The position numbers were made by a program, and so were the translations under genes. A DNA stretch of 64,000 nt, taken from Acinetobacter sp. ASP199 (lineage in GTDB: Bacteria; Pseudomonadota; Gammaproteobacteria; Pseudomonadales; Moraxellaceae). The notes under the pieces were generated by a model that was not told where the DNA came from, searched no databases, and saw only the letters and a list, made by a program, of their open reading frames with translations. Position 1 is the first letter of the stretch; every line of letters starts with the position of its first letter. Below are positions 7,594 through 17,396 of this stretch, one piece after another. Location: the NCBI RefSeq assembly GCF_022700675.1, contig NZ_CP062182.1:1922001-1986000 (forward strand), read 5' to 3'.

Positions 7594-8898
7594 TTGAAAT
7601 TTATCGTCTCACTGATTGCGACATTGTGCCTTTTTATGTCCGCAATGTCGCATGCTGCCCTACTGAATATTAATCCTGAAAGTGTTGAAGCAGAAGCTTG
7701 GACCATTCTGGATAGCCAGACCGGCCAGATCATTGCCTCACATAATGAAGGCCTACAACGTGCTCCGGCATCCCTGACCAAGATGATGGTGGCCTATATC
7801 ACTTTAAAAGAAATTCAGGCAGGAAGATTAAGTAAAAGTGAAATAATTACCGCGACACCAGTCGTGCAAATGGTGATGTGGGATGAATCCCAGATGTACC
7901 TGAAAGAAGGCGAACAGATTTCAGTGGATCAGTTATTGGCAGGTCTGATTGTAATGTCTGCCAATGATGCTGCGGTGACTTTGGCTGAAAAAATTTCTGG
8001 AAGCGTGCCTCAGTTCGTTGAGCGCATGAACAAGGAAGCACAGGCTTTAGGAATGACCCAGTCTCATTTCCAGAATCCAGCCGGTGTCACCATGCCTGAG
8101 CACTACTCCACGGCAGCTGACTTGGCCAAACTGTCTCAAGCCCTAGTCAATGAAACACCAGACTATCTGTACTACTCTAAACAACCGAGCTTCACTTATA
8201 ACCAGCGTTTTCACCGTGCCACCAATCTATTGCTAAAAATGGACCCAACAGTAGATGGTTTGAAAACTGGTTTTACCCGTGCCGCGGGTTATAACCTTGC
8301 CGCAACTGTGATCCGTCCAAGCATGGATATGAATCTGTCTAATCGTCGTTTAATTGTCGTGGTCATGGGAGCTAAAAGCGCTGTGAAACGTGCGGAAGTT
8401 GCTCATAAGCTGATGAACCTGGCTTATACCTACACCCGCAATGAAGTAGCGCTCAAAGACAAGCAAGTGCTGGCAGAACTGCCTGTGGTTCAATCTACCC
8501 TGAAAATGTTTAAGGTAGAGACCAAAAAGCCTGAATTAATTACCACTTCACTCTATGATCAAAGCTATGCCATTGATCTGAACCAGTTTGATCAAAGCAC
8601 TCAACGCGTGATGTTAGATACCGGCAATGGCGTTCTGCAAAGTATTGAACCATTACGCGAAACTCAGACTCACCTAAACGTTGAAGTGAGTGAGACCAAA
8701 CTGACTGCACCGTTAGCCAAAGTCATGCAACTTGCTACCGTCAATGTCTATCAGAATGACCAGTTGATCCGTACCATCCTGATTGAAGATCAGGTTGATA
8801 TTGAAGAAGCCAATTTCTTTGAAAAGTTCCTGCAATGGTTATTTGGCCTGTTCTCAAGCAGTAGCGCAGACGTTATATTGCATCCAACTGGTAAATAA
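7594..8898 (+). CDS. dacC: D-alanyl-D-alanine carboxypeptidase, PBP5/6 type
   Basis: A 434-residue penicillin-binding protein translated from a TTG at 7594, with AAGGAA just upstream and no nearer ATG. It has a Sec signal ending SHAA, the S60-L-T-K63 acyl-enzyme motif, SAN at 122-124, KTG at 224-226, then the beta-sheet PBP5 C-terminal domain and an amphipathic end (FFEKFLQWLFGLF) that anchors it to the outer face of the inner membrane. It trims the terminal D-Ala from peptidoglycan pentapeptides, limiting crosslinking. Length and motif order match PBP5/6; assignment to dacC rather than dacA is by general Acinetobacter usage. Confidence 0.93.
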   Translation: MKFIVSLIATLCLFMSAMSHAALLNINPESVEAEAWTILDSQTGQIIASHNEGLQRAPASLTKMMVAYITLKEIQAGRLSKSEIITATPVVQMVMWDESQMYLKEGEQISVDQLLAGLIVMSANDAAVTLAEKISGSVPQFVERMNKEAQALGMTQSHFQNPAGVTMPEHYSTAADLAKLSQALVNETPDYLYYSKQPSFTYNQRFHRATNLLLKMDPTVDGLKTGFTRAAGYNLAATVIRPSMDMNLSNRRLIVVVMGAKSAVKRAEVAHKLMNLAYTYTRNEVALKDKQVLAELPVVQSTLKMFKVETKKPELITTSLYDQSYAIDLNQFDQSTQRVMLDTGNGVLQSIEPLRETQTHLNVEVSETKLTAPLAKVMQLATVNVYQNDQLIRTILIEDQVDIEEANFFEKFLQWLFGLFSSSSADVILHPTGK

Positions 8899-8908
8899 CA
8901 TCTGAAAT

Positions 8909-8948
8909 AAAAAGGATGGCAATTGTATTAATTAGCCATCCTTTTTTA
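8909..8948 (+). terminator. dacC terminator
   Basis: AAAGGATGGC pairs with GCCATCCTTT across an AT-rich loop and is followed by a T-run. Confidence 0.85.
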
Positions 8949-9126
8949 TTGCCTGTATTTCTTTTTAATTCTGCAAGAAATCACTTCCCTAAAGATGTCT
9001 TACTTTATATCCTTGAATTGCTACATTTTGTAAGCTGTATAACAATTCTTATCAAGACCCTCGTCTAAGCCTGTCATAGTATGTTTTCGTTCTATTTCAT
9101 TAAAAAAATAAATAGGTTAATAAGAT

Positions 9127-10413
9127 ATGACAGCCCATAAAATTGTGATTGTAGGTGGTGGTGCAGGTGGTCTGGAACTGGCTACCCAGTTAGGACAAAG
9201 CTTAGGCAAAAATGGTAAGGCACAGATTACACTGGTCGATCAAAAGCTGACCCATATCTGGAAACCTCTGCTTCACGAAATTGCAGCGGGTACACTCAAC
9301 CCTCATGAAGAAGAAACCAATTATTTTGTCCATGCCGCAGCAAATCATTATGAATTTGTCTTGGGCACATTTAAAAATATCGATCGTGAAGCCAAACAGA
9401 TTCTGGTTGAAACCGAATACTTCTCTAAAAAAGCCCAACCCACCAGGAATAAAAGCATTGACTATGACAGCCTGGTGCTTGCCTTAGGCTCGACTTCCAA
9501 TGACTTTAATACTGAAGGGGTCAAACAGTTCTGTCATTTCCTCGACAGCCGCGAACAGGCGGATATTTTCCAGCAAGACCTGCTGCATCTTTACTTAAAT
9601 GCCCAGCATGAAGCTGATCGTCGTGAACTGAAAATTGCCATTATTGGTGCAGGTGCGACAGGCGTTGAACTGGCAGCAGAACTGGTTTCAGCCAAAAATA
9701 ATTTTCATAAATATGGCTTAAACAGGATTGATCCGAATCAGGTCAAAATCACCCTGATTGAAGCTGCGGACCGTATTCTTCCTGCCCTGTCTCTCAAATT
9801 TGCTGAGCAAACGATGAAGCAGCTGAAACAGCTAGGTATTGAAATACTGACTCAACATCGTGTGGCTAAAGTAGATGAAGATCACATTCATTTTGCGGAT
9901 GGTTCAAGTCTGGAAGCAGAAGTAAAAGTCTGGGCAGCTGGGATCAAGGCACCTGAGATACTCACTCAACTTGAAGGACTGGAAAGAGACAACATTCATC
10001 GCCTTAAAGTTTATGCGACATTGCAAACGACCGCAGATCCAAATATTTTTGCCTTTGGAGATTGTGCACATTGCCAACCTAGCGCCAATGAACCCGTTCT
10101 GGGACCACGTGCACAGGTTGCCAGCCAGCAGGCCAGCTTCCTTGCCAATTCTTTGCGCCTACGCGTTAATGGTGAGACGCAGTTACCAATGTTCGCCTTC
10201 TCGGATAAAGGCTCGCTAGTGTCCCTAAGTGAAAATAAAGCCGTAGGTGAATTACTAGGTCAGGTCAATGTACAGGGCTTTGTCGCCAAGTCGATGTATG
10301 TTTCATTATACCGGCTGCATCAGGCCACGATCTTGGGCTATACTCAGGCTGGGGTACTGACGGTAAAGGACTTCGTTACAAGAAAAATCTCGCCGAAGAT
10401 AAAATTGCATTGA
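9127..10413 (+). CDS. ndh: Type II NADH dehydrogenase (NDH-2)
   Basis: A 428-residue flavoprotein. The FAD-binding Rossmann motif IVGGGAGGLELA is at the N-terminus and the NADH-binding motif IIGAGATGVELAAEL starts at about residue 174. FAFGDCAHC near residue 305 is the conserved flavin-contacting segment, followed by a quinone-site region. The C-terminal amphipathic part (FVAKSMYVSLYRLHQATILGY) should bind the inner membrane. It oxidises NADH and reduces ubiquinone without pumping protons. It is monocistronic, with a weak AGG ribosome site. The family is certain; the electron acceptor is from family knowledge. Confidence 0.92.
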   Translation: MTAHKIVIVGGGAGGLELATQLGQSLGKNGKAQITLVDQKLTHIWKPLLHEIAAGTLNPHEEETNYFVHAAANHYEFVLGTFKNIDREAKQILVETEYFSKKAQPTRNKSIDYDSLVLALGSTSNDFNTEGVKQFCHFLDSREQADIFQQDLLHLYLNAQHEADRRELKIAIIGAGATGVELAAELVSAKNNFHKYGLNRIDPNQVKITLIEAADRILPALSLKFAEQTMKQLKQLGIEILTQHRVAKVDEDHIHFADGSSLEAEVKVWAAGIKAPEILTQLEGLERDNIHRLKVYATLQTTADPNIFAFGDCAHCQPSANEPVLGPRAQVASQQASFLANSLRLRVNGETQLPMFAFSDKGSLVSLSENKAVGELLGQVNVQGFVAKSMYVSLYRLHQATILGYTQAGVLTVKDFVTRKISPKIKLH

Positions 10414-10551
10414 AATTTACAGATGCGTCCCCATCTATGAAAAAATCAGCATTTATATAGGGAAATTGCATTTTTTTTGCTAATTTTAGTCTACAAAAAC
10501 TCAATTTCACTTTATGATGTATCTCTTAAAAAATTTGATTGGATCAATATC

Positions 10552-11034
10552 ATGACTGCAGTTGCAAATGACCTCGTGGTTTCTTTCCACTACACATTGA
10601 CTAACGCAGAGGGTGAAACTCTCGATAAATCTCAAGGTGAACCACTTGCATATTTGCATGGTGCAGGCAACATCATTCCTGGCCTTGAAAATGCACTACT
10701 TGGTAAAACTGTAGGCGACAAATTCACTGTAACTGTTCCAGCAGCTGAAGGCTATGGCGAATACAACCCAGAACTAGTACAAGAAGTTCCTGCGAAAATG
10801 TTCCAAGGCGTGGACAACATCCAACCTGGTATGCAATTCCAGGCTCAAACTGATGACGGCGTTCAAATCGTAACTGTTAAAGCAGTTGAAGGTGAAAACG
10901 TTGTTGTTGATGCGAACTTCCCACTTGCTGGCCAAGACCTGACTTTCGACGTTGAAATCGTAGAAATCCGTGAAGCTTCTCAAGAAGAACTTGACCACGG
11001 TCACGTACACGGTGCAGGCGGTCACCACCACTAA
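10552..11034 (+). CDS. slyD: SlyD-type FKBP peptidyl-prolyl isomerase and metallochaperone
   Basis: A 160-residue protein. The ATG at 10552 (MTAVANDLVVSFHYTL) is chosen by alignment with SlyD; the upstream in-frame codons lack a ribosome site and conservation. The FKBP halves flank the inserted 'insert-in-flap' chaperone domain (about 70-120), with GAGNIIPGLENAL, AAEGYGEYNPE and VVVDANFPLAGQ all conserved. The tail EELDHGHVHGAGGHHH is a short histidine-rich Ni/Zn-binding segment, much shorter than the E. coli tail and lacking its cysteines. The enzyme speeds proline isomerisation, holds unfolded proteins and may feed nickel to enzymes. Confidence 0.94.
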   Translation: MTAVANDLVVSFHYTLTNAEGETLDKSQGEPLAYLHGAGNIIPGLENALLGKTVGDKFTVTVPAAEGYGEYNPELVQEVPAKMFQGVDNIQPGMQFQAQTDDGVQIVTVKAVEGENVVVDANFPLAGQDLTFDVEIVEIREASQEELDHGHVHGAGGHHH

Positions 11035-11054
11035 GATCGATTGATCTCAAGTGT

Positions 11055-11088
11055 AAAAAGGCAAAGTGAAAACTTTGCCTTTTTTGTT
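11055..11088 (+). terminator. slyD terminator
   Basis: AAAAAGGCAAAG and CTTTGCCTTTTTT form a stem with a U-tract, about 20 nt after the stop. Confidence 0.88.
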
Positions 11089-11109
11089 GCCTGTATATTT
11101 TATTCAGGC

Positions 11110-11143
11110 ATAAAAAAGCAGAGCCTCTGCCCTGCTTTTTTAT
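11110..11143 (-). terminator. Terminator of the M48 lipoprotein gene
   Basis: AAAAAGCAG and CTGCTTTTT arms with an internal GC-rich loop. On the minus strand it follows the M48 stop and is followed by a T-run. Confidence 0.75.
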
Positions 11144-11157
11144 GATTCAAGCAATGA

Positions 11158-11928
11158 TTATTTACGTTGATTATAAATCTGCATTGCAGCTGGCAGATTT
11201 TGACGCATTGCAGCAATACGCTGGCTGCTTGAGGGGTGAGTCGATAAGAACGCCACACCACTGCTTGTTTGCTTACTCATTTTTTCCCACAGGGTAATGG
11301 CAGCATTTGGATTATAACCAGCACGCGCCATCAACATTAAGCCACCTTGGTCTGCACGACTTTCCAGGTTACGTGAGTATGGTAGACCAATACCAATCTG
11401 GCTGCCCAGCTGTGCAGCTGCTGCACCACCCTGACCCACACCTGCCGCACTCAGGCCAACACCTAGTGCCAGATCAGTCAATGCCTGGGCACCAATCTTC
11501 TGTTTAGAATGCTCTTCTAGCGCATGCACCATTTCATGCCCCATAATTGCAGCAATTTCGGCATCAGTGAGGTTAAGTTTGTCTACGATCCCCGTATAGA
11601 AAACGACCTTTCCACCCGGTGCGACATAGGCATTCACTTGATTGCTCTTCAACACTGCCAACTGCCATTGGAAACGCGTACCCGTTTGGTTCATTTGGTC
11701 TGCATAGGGACGTAATTTATTGAAAACCGCATTAATACGACGATAAGTCGTAGATGAAGTATCCAAGGTATTATTGTTACGAGCTTCTTGCACCGTTTTA
11801 TTAAAGCCCTGAGTTGCAACTGCATTCAAAGTTTCAGTATTCGCCCCTGCCATATCTGCAACAGTGGTACAACCCGAAAGTGTCACTGCTGCTGCAGCAC
11901 ATGCACCCAGTAAAAATTTATTTTTCAT
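11158..11928 (-). CDS. M48 family metallopeptidase lipoprotein (LoiP/YcaL-like)
   Basis: A 256-residue protein. The ATG at 11928 has GGAG 7 nt upstream, so it is preferred over the TTG six bases earlier. A lipoprotein signal ends LSGC, followed by about 80 residues and then the zincin motif HEMVHALEEHSK (HExxH) and the downstream ligand region SRNLESRADQGGLML, where the third zinc-binding Glu resides. Related to E. coli LoiP/YcaL, periplasmic proteases anchored in the outer membrane that handle misfolded outer-membrane proteins. A close but broken paralogue lies 0.5 kb upstream on the same strand, suggesting a tandem duplication. Confidence 0.9.
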   Translation of the reverse strand: MKNKFLLGACAAAAVTLSGCTTVADMAGANTETLNAVATQGFNKTVQEARNNNTLDTSSTTYRRINAVFNKLRPYADQMNQTGTRFQWQLAVLKSNQVNAYVAPGGKVVFYTGIVDKLNLTDAEIAAIMGHEMVHALEEHSKQKIGAQALTDLALGVGLSAAGVGQGGAAAAQLGSQIGIGLPYSRNLESRADQGGLMLMARAGYNPNAAITLWEKMSKQTSSGVAFLSTHPSSSQRIAAMRQNLPAAMQIYNQRK

Positions 11929-12051
11929 TGTCAATCTCCACCTTACATCCGAAGGTTAACTCAATTGCCGAAATTATAAATGAAATGTGGATGTATCATG
12001 TACGTGTAATTGCTTCATCTTGATATTAATTTTGTAATTATTTCAGCAAAC

Positions 12052-12360
12052 TTAGCTGGTAAATTGAATCAATAACCAATACACCAAGCACAAAATATTT
12101 AACCCCAGATAGACTTGTGACACCGTCTCCAGTTTTGCATCTAACTTCTCATCTCGACGTTTAAAAAATAGATAAGCATTCTGAATCAAAATAATCGGCA
12201 CTAAAATGCAGGCAATAATGACACTCAGCCCAATCAAAGCACTAAAGATAAGTTCAGGATTTTGGGTTTGTTCGCGAATAATCATCATCGCAATGGTCGG
12301 TGCCCCACCCATCGCAAACAATAAGGAGTAAAACATCGTTCCTGCAATATTCTTATGCAT
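12052..12360 (-). CDS. Small integral membrane protein of unknown function
   Basis: A 102-residue protein starting MHKNIAG at 12360, with a GAGTG ribosome site 6 nt upstream. Three hydrophobic segments are visible: about residues 8-30, 38-62 and 80-100. Between the last two is a basic, charged loop (FFKRRDEKLDAKLE). No known domain is recognised. It sits between the two M48 lipoprotein genes on the same strand, so it may have been carried along by their duplication or be co-transcribed with them, but nothing shows a functional link. Confidence 0.7.
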   Translation of the reverse strand: MHKNIAGTMFYSLLFAMGGAPTIAMMIIREQTQNPELIFSALIGLSVIIACILVPIILIQNAYLFFKRRDEKLDAKLETVSQVYLGLNILCLVYWLLIQFTS

Positions 12361-12462
12361 CCTGCACACTCTGTTGTTTTCTTTGTTTTTATTCTAACAA
12401 GCACCATGCCTAAGCACAGTGCTTATTTTTGCAACTTTAGTCGTGTAAATTATTTTTCAGTT

Positions 12463-13250
12463 CTACTTACGCGGTTTATAAAGAGCCATTGCTTCAGGCA
12501 TTAACTTTTGCAAGCCCGCGATACGATCATTGTTTGAAGGATGCGTCGATGTAAACTTCATCAGTGGATTATTACCACTACTATTGATTGCATTCATTTT
12601 CTGCCAAAGCGTCACTGCAGCATTTGGGTTATAACCGGCTTTCGCCATGAGCATTAGCCCCCCCCTTATCTGCACGGCTCTCCAAGTTACGTGAAAATGG
12701 TAGACCTACACCATATTTCGCCCCCATATCCAACAGTAGACCACCATAGCCACCCGCAGATTGACCTACATATTTTGCCCCATAACTTACTGCTAAATCC
12801 GTTAAGGCTTGTGCACCCACCTTATTTTTTGAGTGTTCTTCTAAGGCATGCACCATCTCATGCCCCATAATCGCAGCAACCTCATCATTCGTAAGTTTCA
12901 ATGTTTCCACAATACCGGTATAAAAGACCACCTTTCCGCCTGGTGCAACATAGGCATTAATTTCTTTTGATTTAATCACAGCCACTTGCCAATCAAACTG
13001 ATGTCCAGTTGTATTAAGGGCATCTGCATGACTTCTCATTTTGACAAATATATGATTTACTTTTTTATAGGTAGCAGAACTGGTATCTAAAATTTGCTTT
13101 TGCTTAGCTTCATTCAGCATTTGATTGTAGTTTTGTGCCGCATTCAAATTGAGCGTCGCCGAATCTGCACCTAAAACATCTGCAACTGTTGTACATCCAC
13201 TTAACGCCGTTACAACCCTCAAATACCCCTAAAATGTTTTTATATTTCAT
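12463..13250 (-). pseudogene. Second M48 metallopeptidase lipoprotein, two frameshifts
   Basis: This is a paralogue of the intact M48 gene at 11158-11928, with TTVADVLGAD, HEMVHALEEHSK and RNLESRADKGG all recognisable, but it cannot be read in one frame. The start MKYKNILGVF (ATG 13250, with GAAGG upstream) lies one frame away from the lipobox part VVTALSGCTT, implying one extra base near 13215-13230. A second lesion is an eight-G run (8 C on plus, 12658-12665), after which LMLMAKAGYNPN continues in another frame. Removing one base at each site gives a 261-residue protein, matching its 256-residue neighbour. Both lesions are next to G-runs, so decay, slippage-driven phase switching or sequencing error are possible. 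Confidence 0.85.
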
Positions 13251-13329
13251 AACCTTCTCAATAATATTCAGTTTATAAGATGATAATGTGTTTTGCTTTT
13301 TGCACAATCACTTTATGTGACATATCCAA

Positions 13330-13362
13330 TAAAAAAACCCTGTGAAATTCACAGGGTTTTTC
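13330..13362. terminator. purA terminator, possibly bidirectional
   Basis: AAAACCCTGTG and CACAGGGTTTT form an 11-bp stem with flanking A and T runs, 20 nt after the purA stop on the minus strand. Confidence 0.88.
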
Positions 13363-13381
13363 TCATTTTCAGCTTAAAGGA

Positions 13382-14716
<1,335 letters not shown>

Positions 14717-14772
14717 TCATGCTGTTAAAGTTGAAAAGCTAGGCCCAGCGACATGAATACTGAGCCTGACCA

Positions 14773-15939
14773 TTAAATTGTTTTGACTGTCCACTCACCG
14801 TCAACATTCACCAGCTGGTGAGTTGCATACGGTACCGAGTTTAAACCATCATTGCCTAATAACTGAATTACACTTGCGCCTTGTGCACGTGTTGCCTGAA
14901 TCGCATCAAGCAAAGCAGCATCATTGCCTTTAGGTGCAACAATAATCTGTGTAGTTTCAAACTTGCCAGCGCTCAATGAGTACAAGTCACAAGAGAAACC
15001 GGTTGCAGGACGGGCACGACCAAAATGTTCACCAATACCGTCATAACGACCACCTTGTGCCAGTGGTGCAGCACGGTTTGGTGCATACACGGCATACATC
15101 AGGCCAGTGTGATAATGGTAAGAACGCAGCTCAACGACATCGACACCAATTTCCAGATTCGGCCAGCGTGCCTGAATTTCCTGTTGAGTGGTGATCAATG
15201 CATCTAGTGCCTGTTTAAAGTCTGGGTTTGCCAGTACTTCAGCACTGAGTTGAGTTTGTAATGCATTCAAGTCACTTGCATAGCGACCCAATACATAGAA
15301 ATCATGACCCTCATTCAATGTTGCTGTGAACTCTTGCAGTTCTGGCAAAGCTTTACGCTGATACAGATCAGACAATTGACGTTCAGCGGCTTTGCTTAAG
15401 CCTGCTTGAGCAACCAGACTACGGAACAGACCGACATGCCCCAGGTCAAGGTGAATGCCATCTGCCAGACCAGATTCCTGGATCAGACTCACCATCAGGT
15501 CAATCATTTCTACATCGGCATCAATACTGTCTGAACCGAATAATTCAGCACCCAGCTGCAGCGGTGCACGCGTGGTGTTAAAACCCTGCGGTTTGGTATG
15601 TAAAACCGTACCTGCATAGCAGTAACGAGCCACACCTTCCACTGGATGTACATGCGCATCGATACGCGCCACTTGTGGTGTCATATCGGCACGCACACCA
15701 AGCAAACGGCCAGAAAGCTGGTCGATCACTTTAAAAGTGGCTAAGTCTAAATCCTGATTCGATTCTGAGAGAGAAGATAGAGATTCGATGTATTCAATGA
15801 ATGGCGTGTACACCAGCTGATAACCTCGAGATGCGAGGAAATCCAGTGATTTACGACGCAAATGCTCGATGACTTGCGCTTGTTCTGGTAATACATCAGC
15901 TACACCATCAGGTAATAACCATGTCTCTGAAATGGGCAT
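14773..15939 (-). CDS. hisZ: ATP phosphoribosyltransferase regulatory subunit
   Basis: A 388-residue paralogue of histidyl-tRNA synthetase without the anticodon domain. Class II motifs are recognisable (GVRADMTPQVARIDA, YAGTVLHT, APLAQGGRYDGIGEHFG). HisZ partners the short form of HisG to make an active, histidine-inhibited first enzyme of histidine synthesis. hisG is not in this window, so the complex is assembled from distant genes. It forms an operon with purA downstream. A terminator-like hairpin sits about 45-70 nt upstream of its start, so the operon may be attenuated. Confidence 0.93.
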   Translation of the reverse strand: MPISETWLLPDGVADVLPEQAQVIEHLRRKSLDFLASRGYQLVYTPFIEYIESLSSLSESNQDLDLATFKVIDQLSGRLLGVRADMTPQVARIDAHVHPVEGVARYCYAGTVLHTKPQGFNTTRAPLQLGAELFGSDSIDADVEMIDLMVSLIQESGLADGIHLDLGHVGLFRSLVAQAGLSKAAERQLSDLYQRKALPELQEFTATLNEGHDFYVLGRYASDLNALQTQLSAEVLANPDFKQALDALITTQQEIQARWPNLEIGVDVVELRSYHYHTGLMYAVYAPNRAAPLAQGGRYDGIGEHFGRARPATGFSCDLYSLSAGKFETTQIIVAPKGNDAALLDAIQATRAQGASVIQLLGNDGLNSVPYATHQLVNVDGEWTVKTI

Positions 15940-15981
15940 GTTGTAAACCTAAATTCTTGTCAGCGCGGAACAAATCCGCAT

Positions 15982-16007
15982 AAAAAAATCGGGAACACAC
16001 CCGATTT
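15982..16007 (-). promoter_or_regulatory. Terminator-like hairpin in the hisZ-purA leader
   Basis: On the minus strand an 8-bp stem AAATCGGG/CCCGATTT (15986-15993 with 16000-16007) has a 6-nt loop and is followed by seven U residues, a complete intrinsic terminator. It lies upstream of hisZ with no minus-strand gene ending there, so it may be an attenuator, or it may stop antisense read-through from the gene at 16924-17220. A smaller GCGGA/TCCGC hairpin follows at 15965-15979. Confidence 0.55.
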
Positions 16008-16190
16008 CTCCTAGTCTAGCACGATAGTTTTAGCTGTGCATCGCAAATTTTACAAATTTCACTTTCTGCTTAAATTAATCACAGTTTTAAAAAAAGGTTT
16101 AAAATAGTTGGCCATTTTTTGCCATTTCAAACCAAATAACCTTAGAGTAGAATCCTGATTTTATTTGTTTTTATAAAATTGGGGGCTCAT

Positions 16191-16853
16191 ATGTCAGCGA
16201 AGTTTATTTCAGGCCTACTCTGCTGCACACTCATTCTACCTTTAGCTGCATGTGAGCAAAAAAATACCGCTCAAGTACAGCAATCTGCTCAACAAAGCCA
16301 TCCCGAGACAACAAACACTCCTGAAAAGCCAATTGTTTGGCCTGAGCAAGATGAGACTAAAACCGGCACACCGGTCTTAGGTTTTAAACTTGGGGACTCC
16401 ACCTATACCTCGGTGACTCGCACACTTTCAGGGTGGGATGAGCTCGGCATCAACAGTTACAGCCAAGGCAAAATGATCGCAACCAATGGGAATGGTTATG
16501 GAGTCGATCGTCTGACCAAAGTGACTTATATTTTTGATCAAAATGAAACCTTACAAGCGATTCTGATGCAAATAGATAACCGCGATGCCAAAATGGGCAA
16601 TGAAGGCTTTAAAAAGTTTAAAGGCTATATTGAGCAACGTGGTTATAAACGGATAAGCAACCAAGAACCTTTCGTCGGCAACCAATATGCCGAATATGTA
16701 ACACCAAATGGTGACGTGATTGAACTCAGTGCACCCCATATGAGTTTCGATCTCAGGATCGACTATCAGACTGCAGCATTTATGAAAACGTTTAATACCC
16801 AGCAGCAACAACAAAAAACTGAACAAACCCAAACAGAAGCGGCACAATTTTAA
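16191..16853 (+). CDS. Lipoprotein of unknown function
   Basis: A 220-residue protein. The ATG at 16191 has a GGGGG ribosome site and opens a lipoprotein signal (about 20 residues, LILPLAAC), followed by a disordered, glutamine- and proline-rich stretch to about residue 55. A compact domain follows with features such as GFKLGDSTY, TYIFDQNETLQAILM and YAEYVTPNGDVIEL, then a Q/T-rich tail. It is likely anchored to the outer membrane facing the periplasm. No domain is recognised. It is divergent from hisZ and has no operon partner. Confidence 0.75.
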   Translation: MSAKFISGLLCCTLILPLAACEQKNTAQVQQSAQQSHPETTNTPEKPIVWPEQDETKTGTPVLGFKLGDSTYTSVTRTLSGWDELGINSYSQGKMIATNGNGYGVDRLTKVTYIFDQNETLQAILMQIDNRDAKMGNEGFKKFKGYIEQRGYKRISNQEPFVGNQYAEYVTPNGDVIELSAPHMSFDLRIDYQTAAFMKTFNTQQQQQKTEQTQTEAAQF

Positions 16854-16923
16854 AGCATAAGCCACACCTGAGACAGCTGCTACAACATGATCTCAGGTGT
16901 ATTCGCCGATTCAGCTCATCATG

Positions 16924-17220
16924 TTATTTTTTCTGATCGACAACTTGAGCAAGTAGTCCGACTAACTCTGCATTCTGTAATTCGACCTGTTTTAACTTGG
17001 TGGTGGTCTGGTCCAGCACTTCTTGCTGTACATGCATTTTCTTCGCCAGATCCTGCATGATTTCCAGGGTTTTTTTCAGATTATCTTCCAGATTTGCGAC
17101 CTTTTGCTCGACCGCAACACCCTCCAGCTCAGAACCAGTTTCAGCCTGATTGAACTGCAGCCAGATCAGGAAAATCACTGCCAGCGTCAGGAGTGTAATA
17201 AAGCCCCACATTAATAACAT
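16924..17220 (-). CDS. Small single-pass membrane protein with a coiled coil
   Basis: A 98-residue protein. The ATG at 17220 has AGAAGAG upstream and gives an N-terminal helix (MLLMWGFITLLTLAVIFLIW); longer in-frame starts would add a basic, poorly conserved-looking leader. Residues 35-95 form a predicted coiled coil with heptad-spaced leucines and valines (VEQKVANLEDNLKKTLEIM and KLKQVELQNAELVGLLAQV). Function is unknown. The layout, one helix then a periplasmic coiled coil, resembles small envelope or division-associated proteins, but this is only a resemblance of architecture. Confidence 0.65.
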   Translation of the reverse strand: MLLMWGFITLLTLAVIFLIWLQFNQAETGSELEGVAVEQKVANLEDNLKKTLEIMQDLAKKMHVQQEVLDQTTTKLKQVELQNAELVGLLAQVVDQKK

Positions 17221-17396
17221 TGCTTTTGCTCTTCTAGTTAGTCGCCTGAGTTTTATCTTAATCAAAAAAACAGGCGATATTGTAACGATTTTATCAGAAT
17301 GCCAGCACCAGATATCGACAGGCAAAGCAGATTAATTTTCCTTATACATCAATATACTTAAGAATAAAATTCACTTAAGCCAAAGATTAGAGCGGT

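Noticed and set aside
7503..7781. Minus-strand frame over the dacC 5' end
   Set aside because: It is antisense to the dacC signal peptide and SxxK region and shows no conserved features; dacC explains the sequence.
12411..12427. Palindrome TAAGCAC-A-GTGCTTA as terminator after the second M48 gene
   Set aside because: The loop is a single base and the T-run is on the opposite strand to the gene, so it is unlikely to be a functional terminator for it.
16011..16190. Histidine leader peptide before hisZ
   Set aside because: The only short frames on the minus strand hold at most one His codon, so classical his attenuation is not supported.
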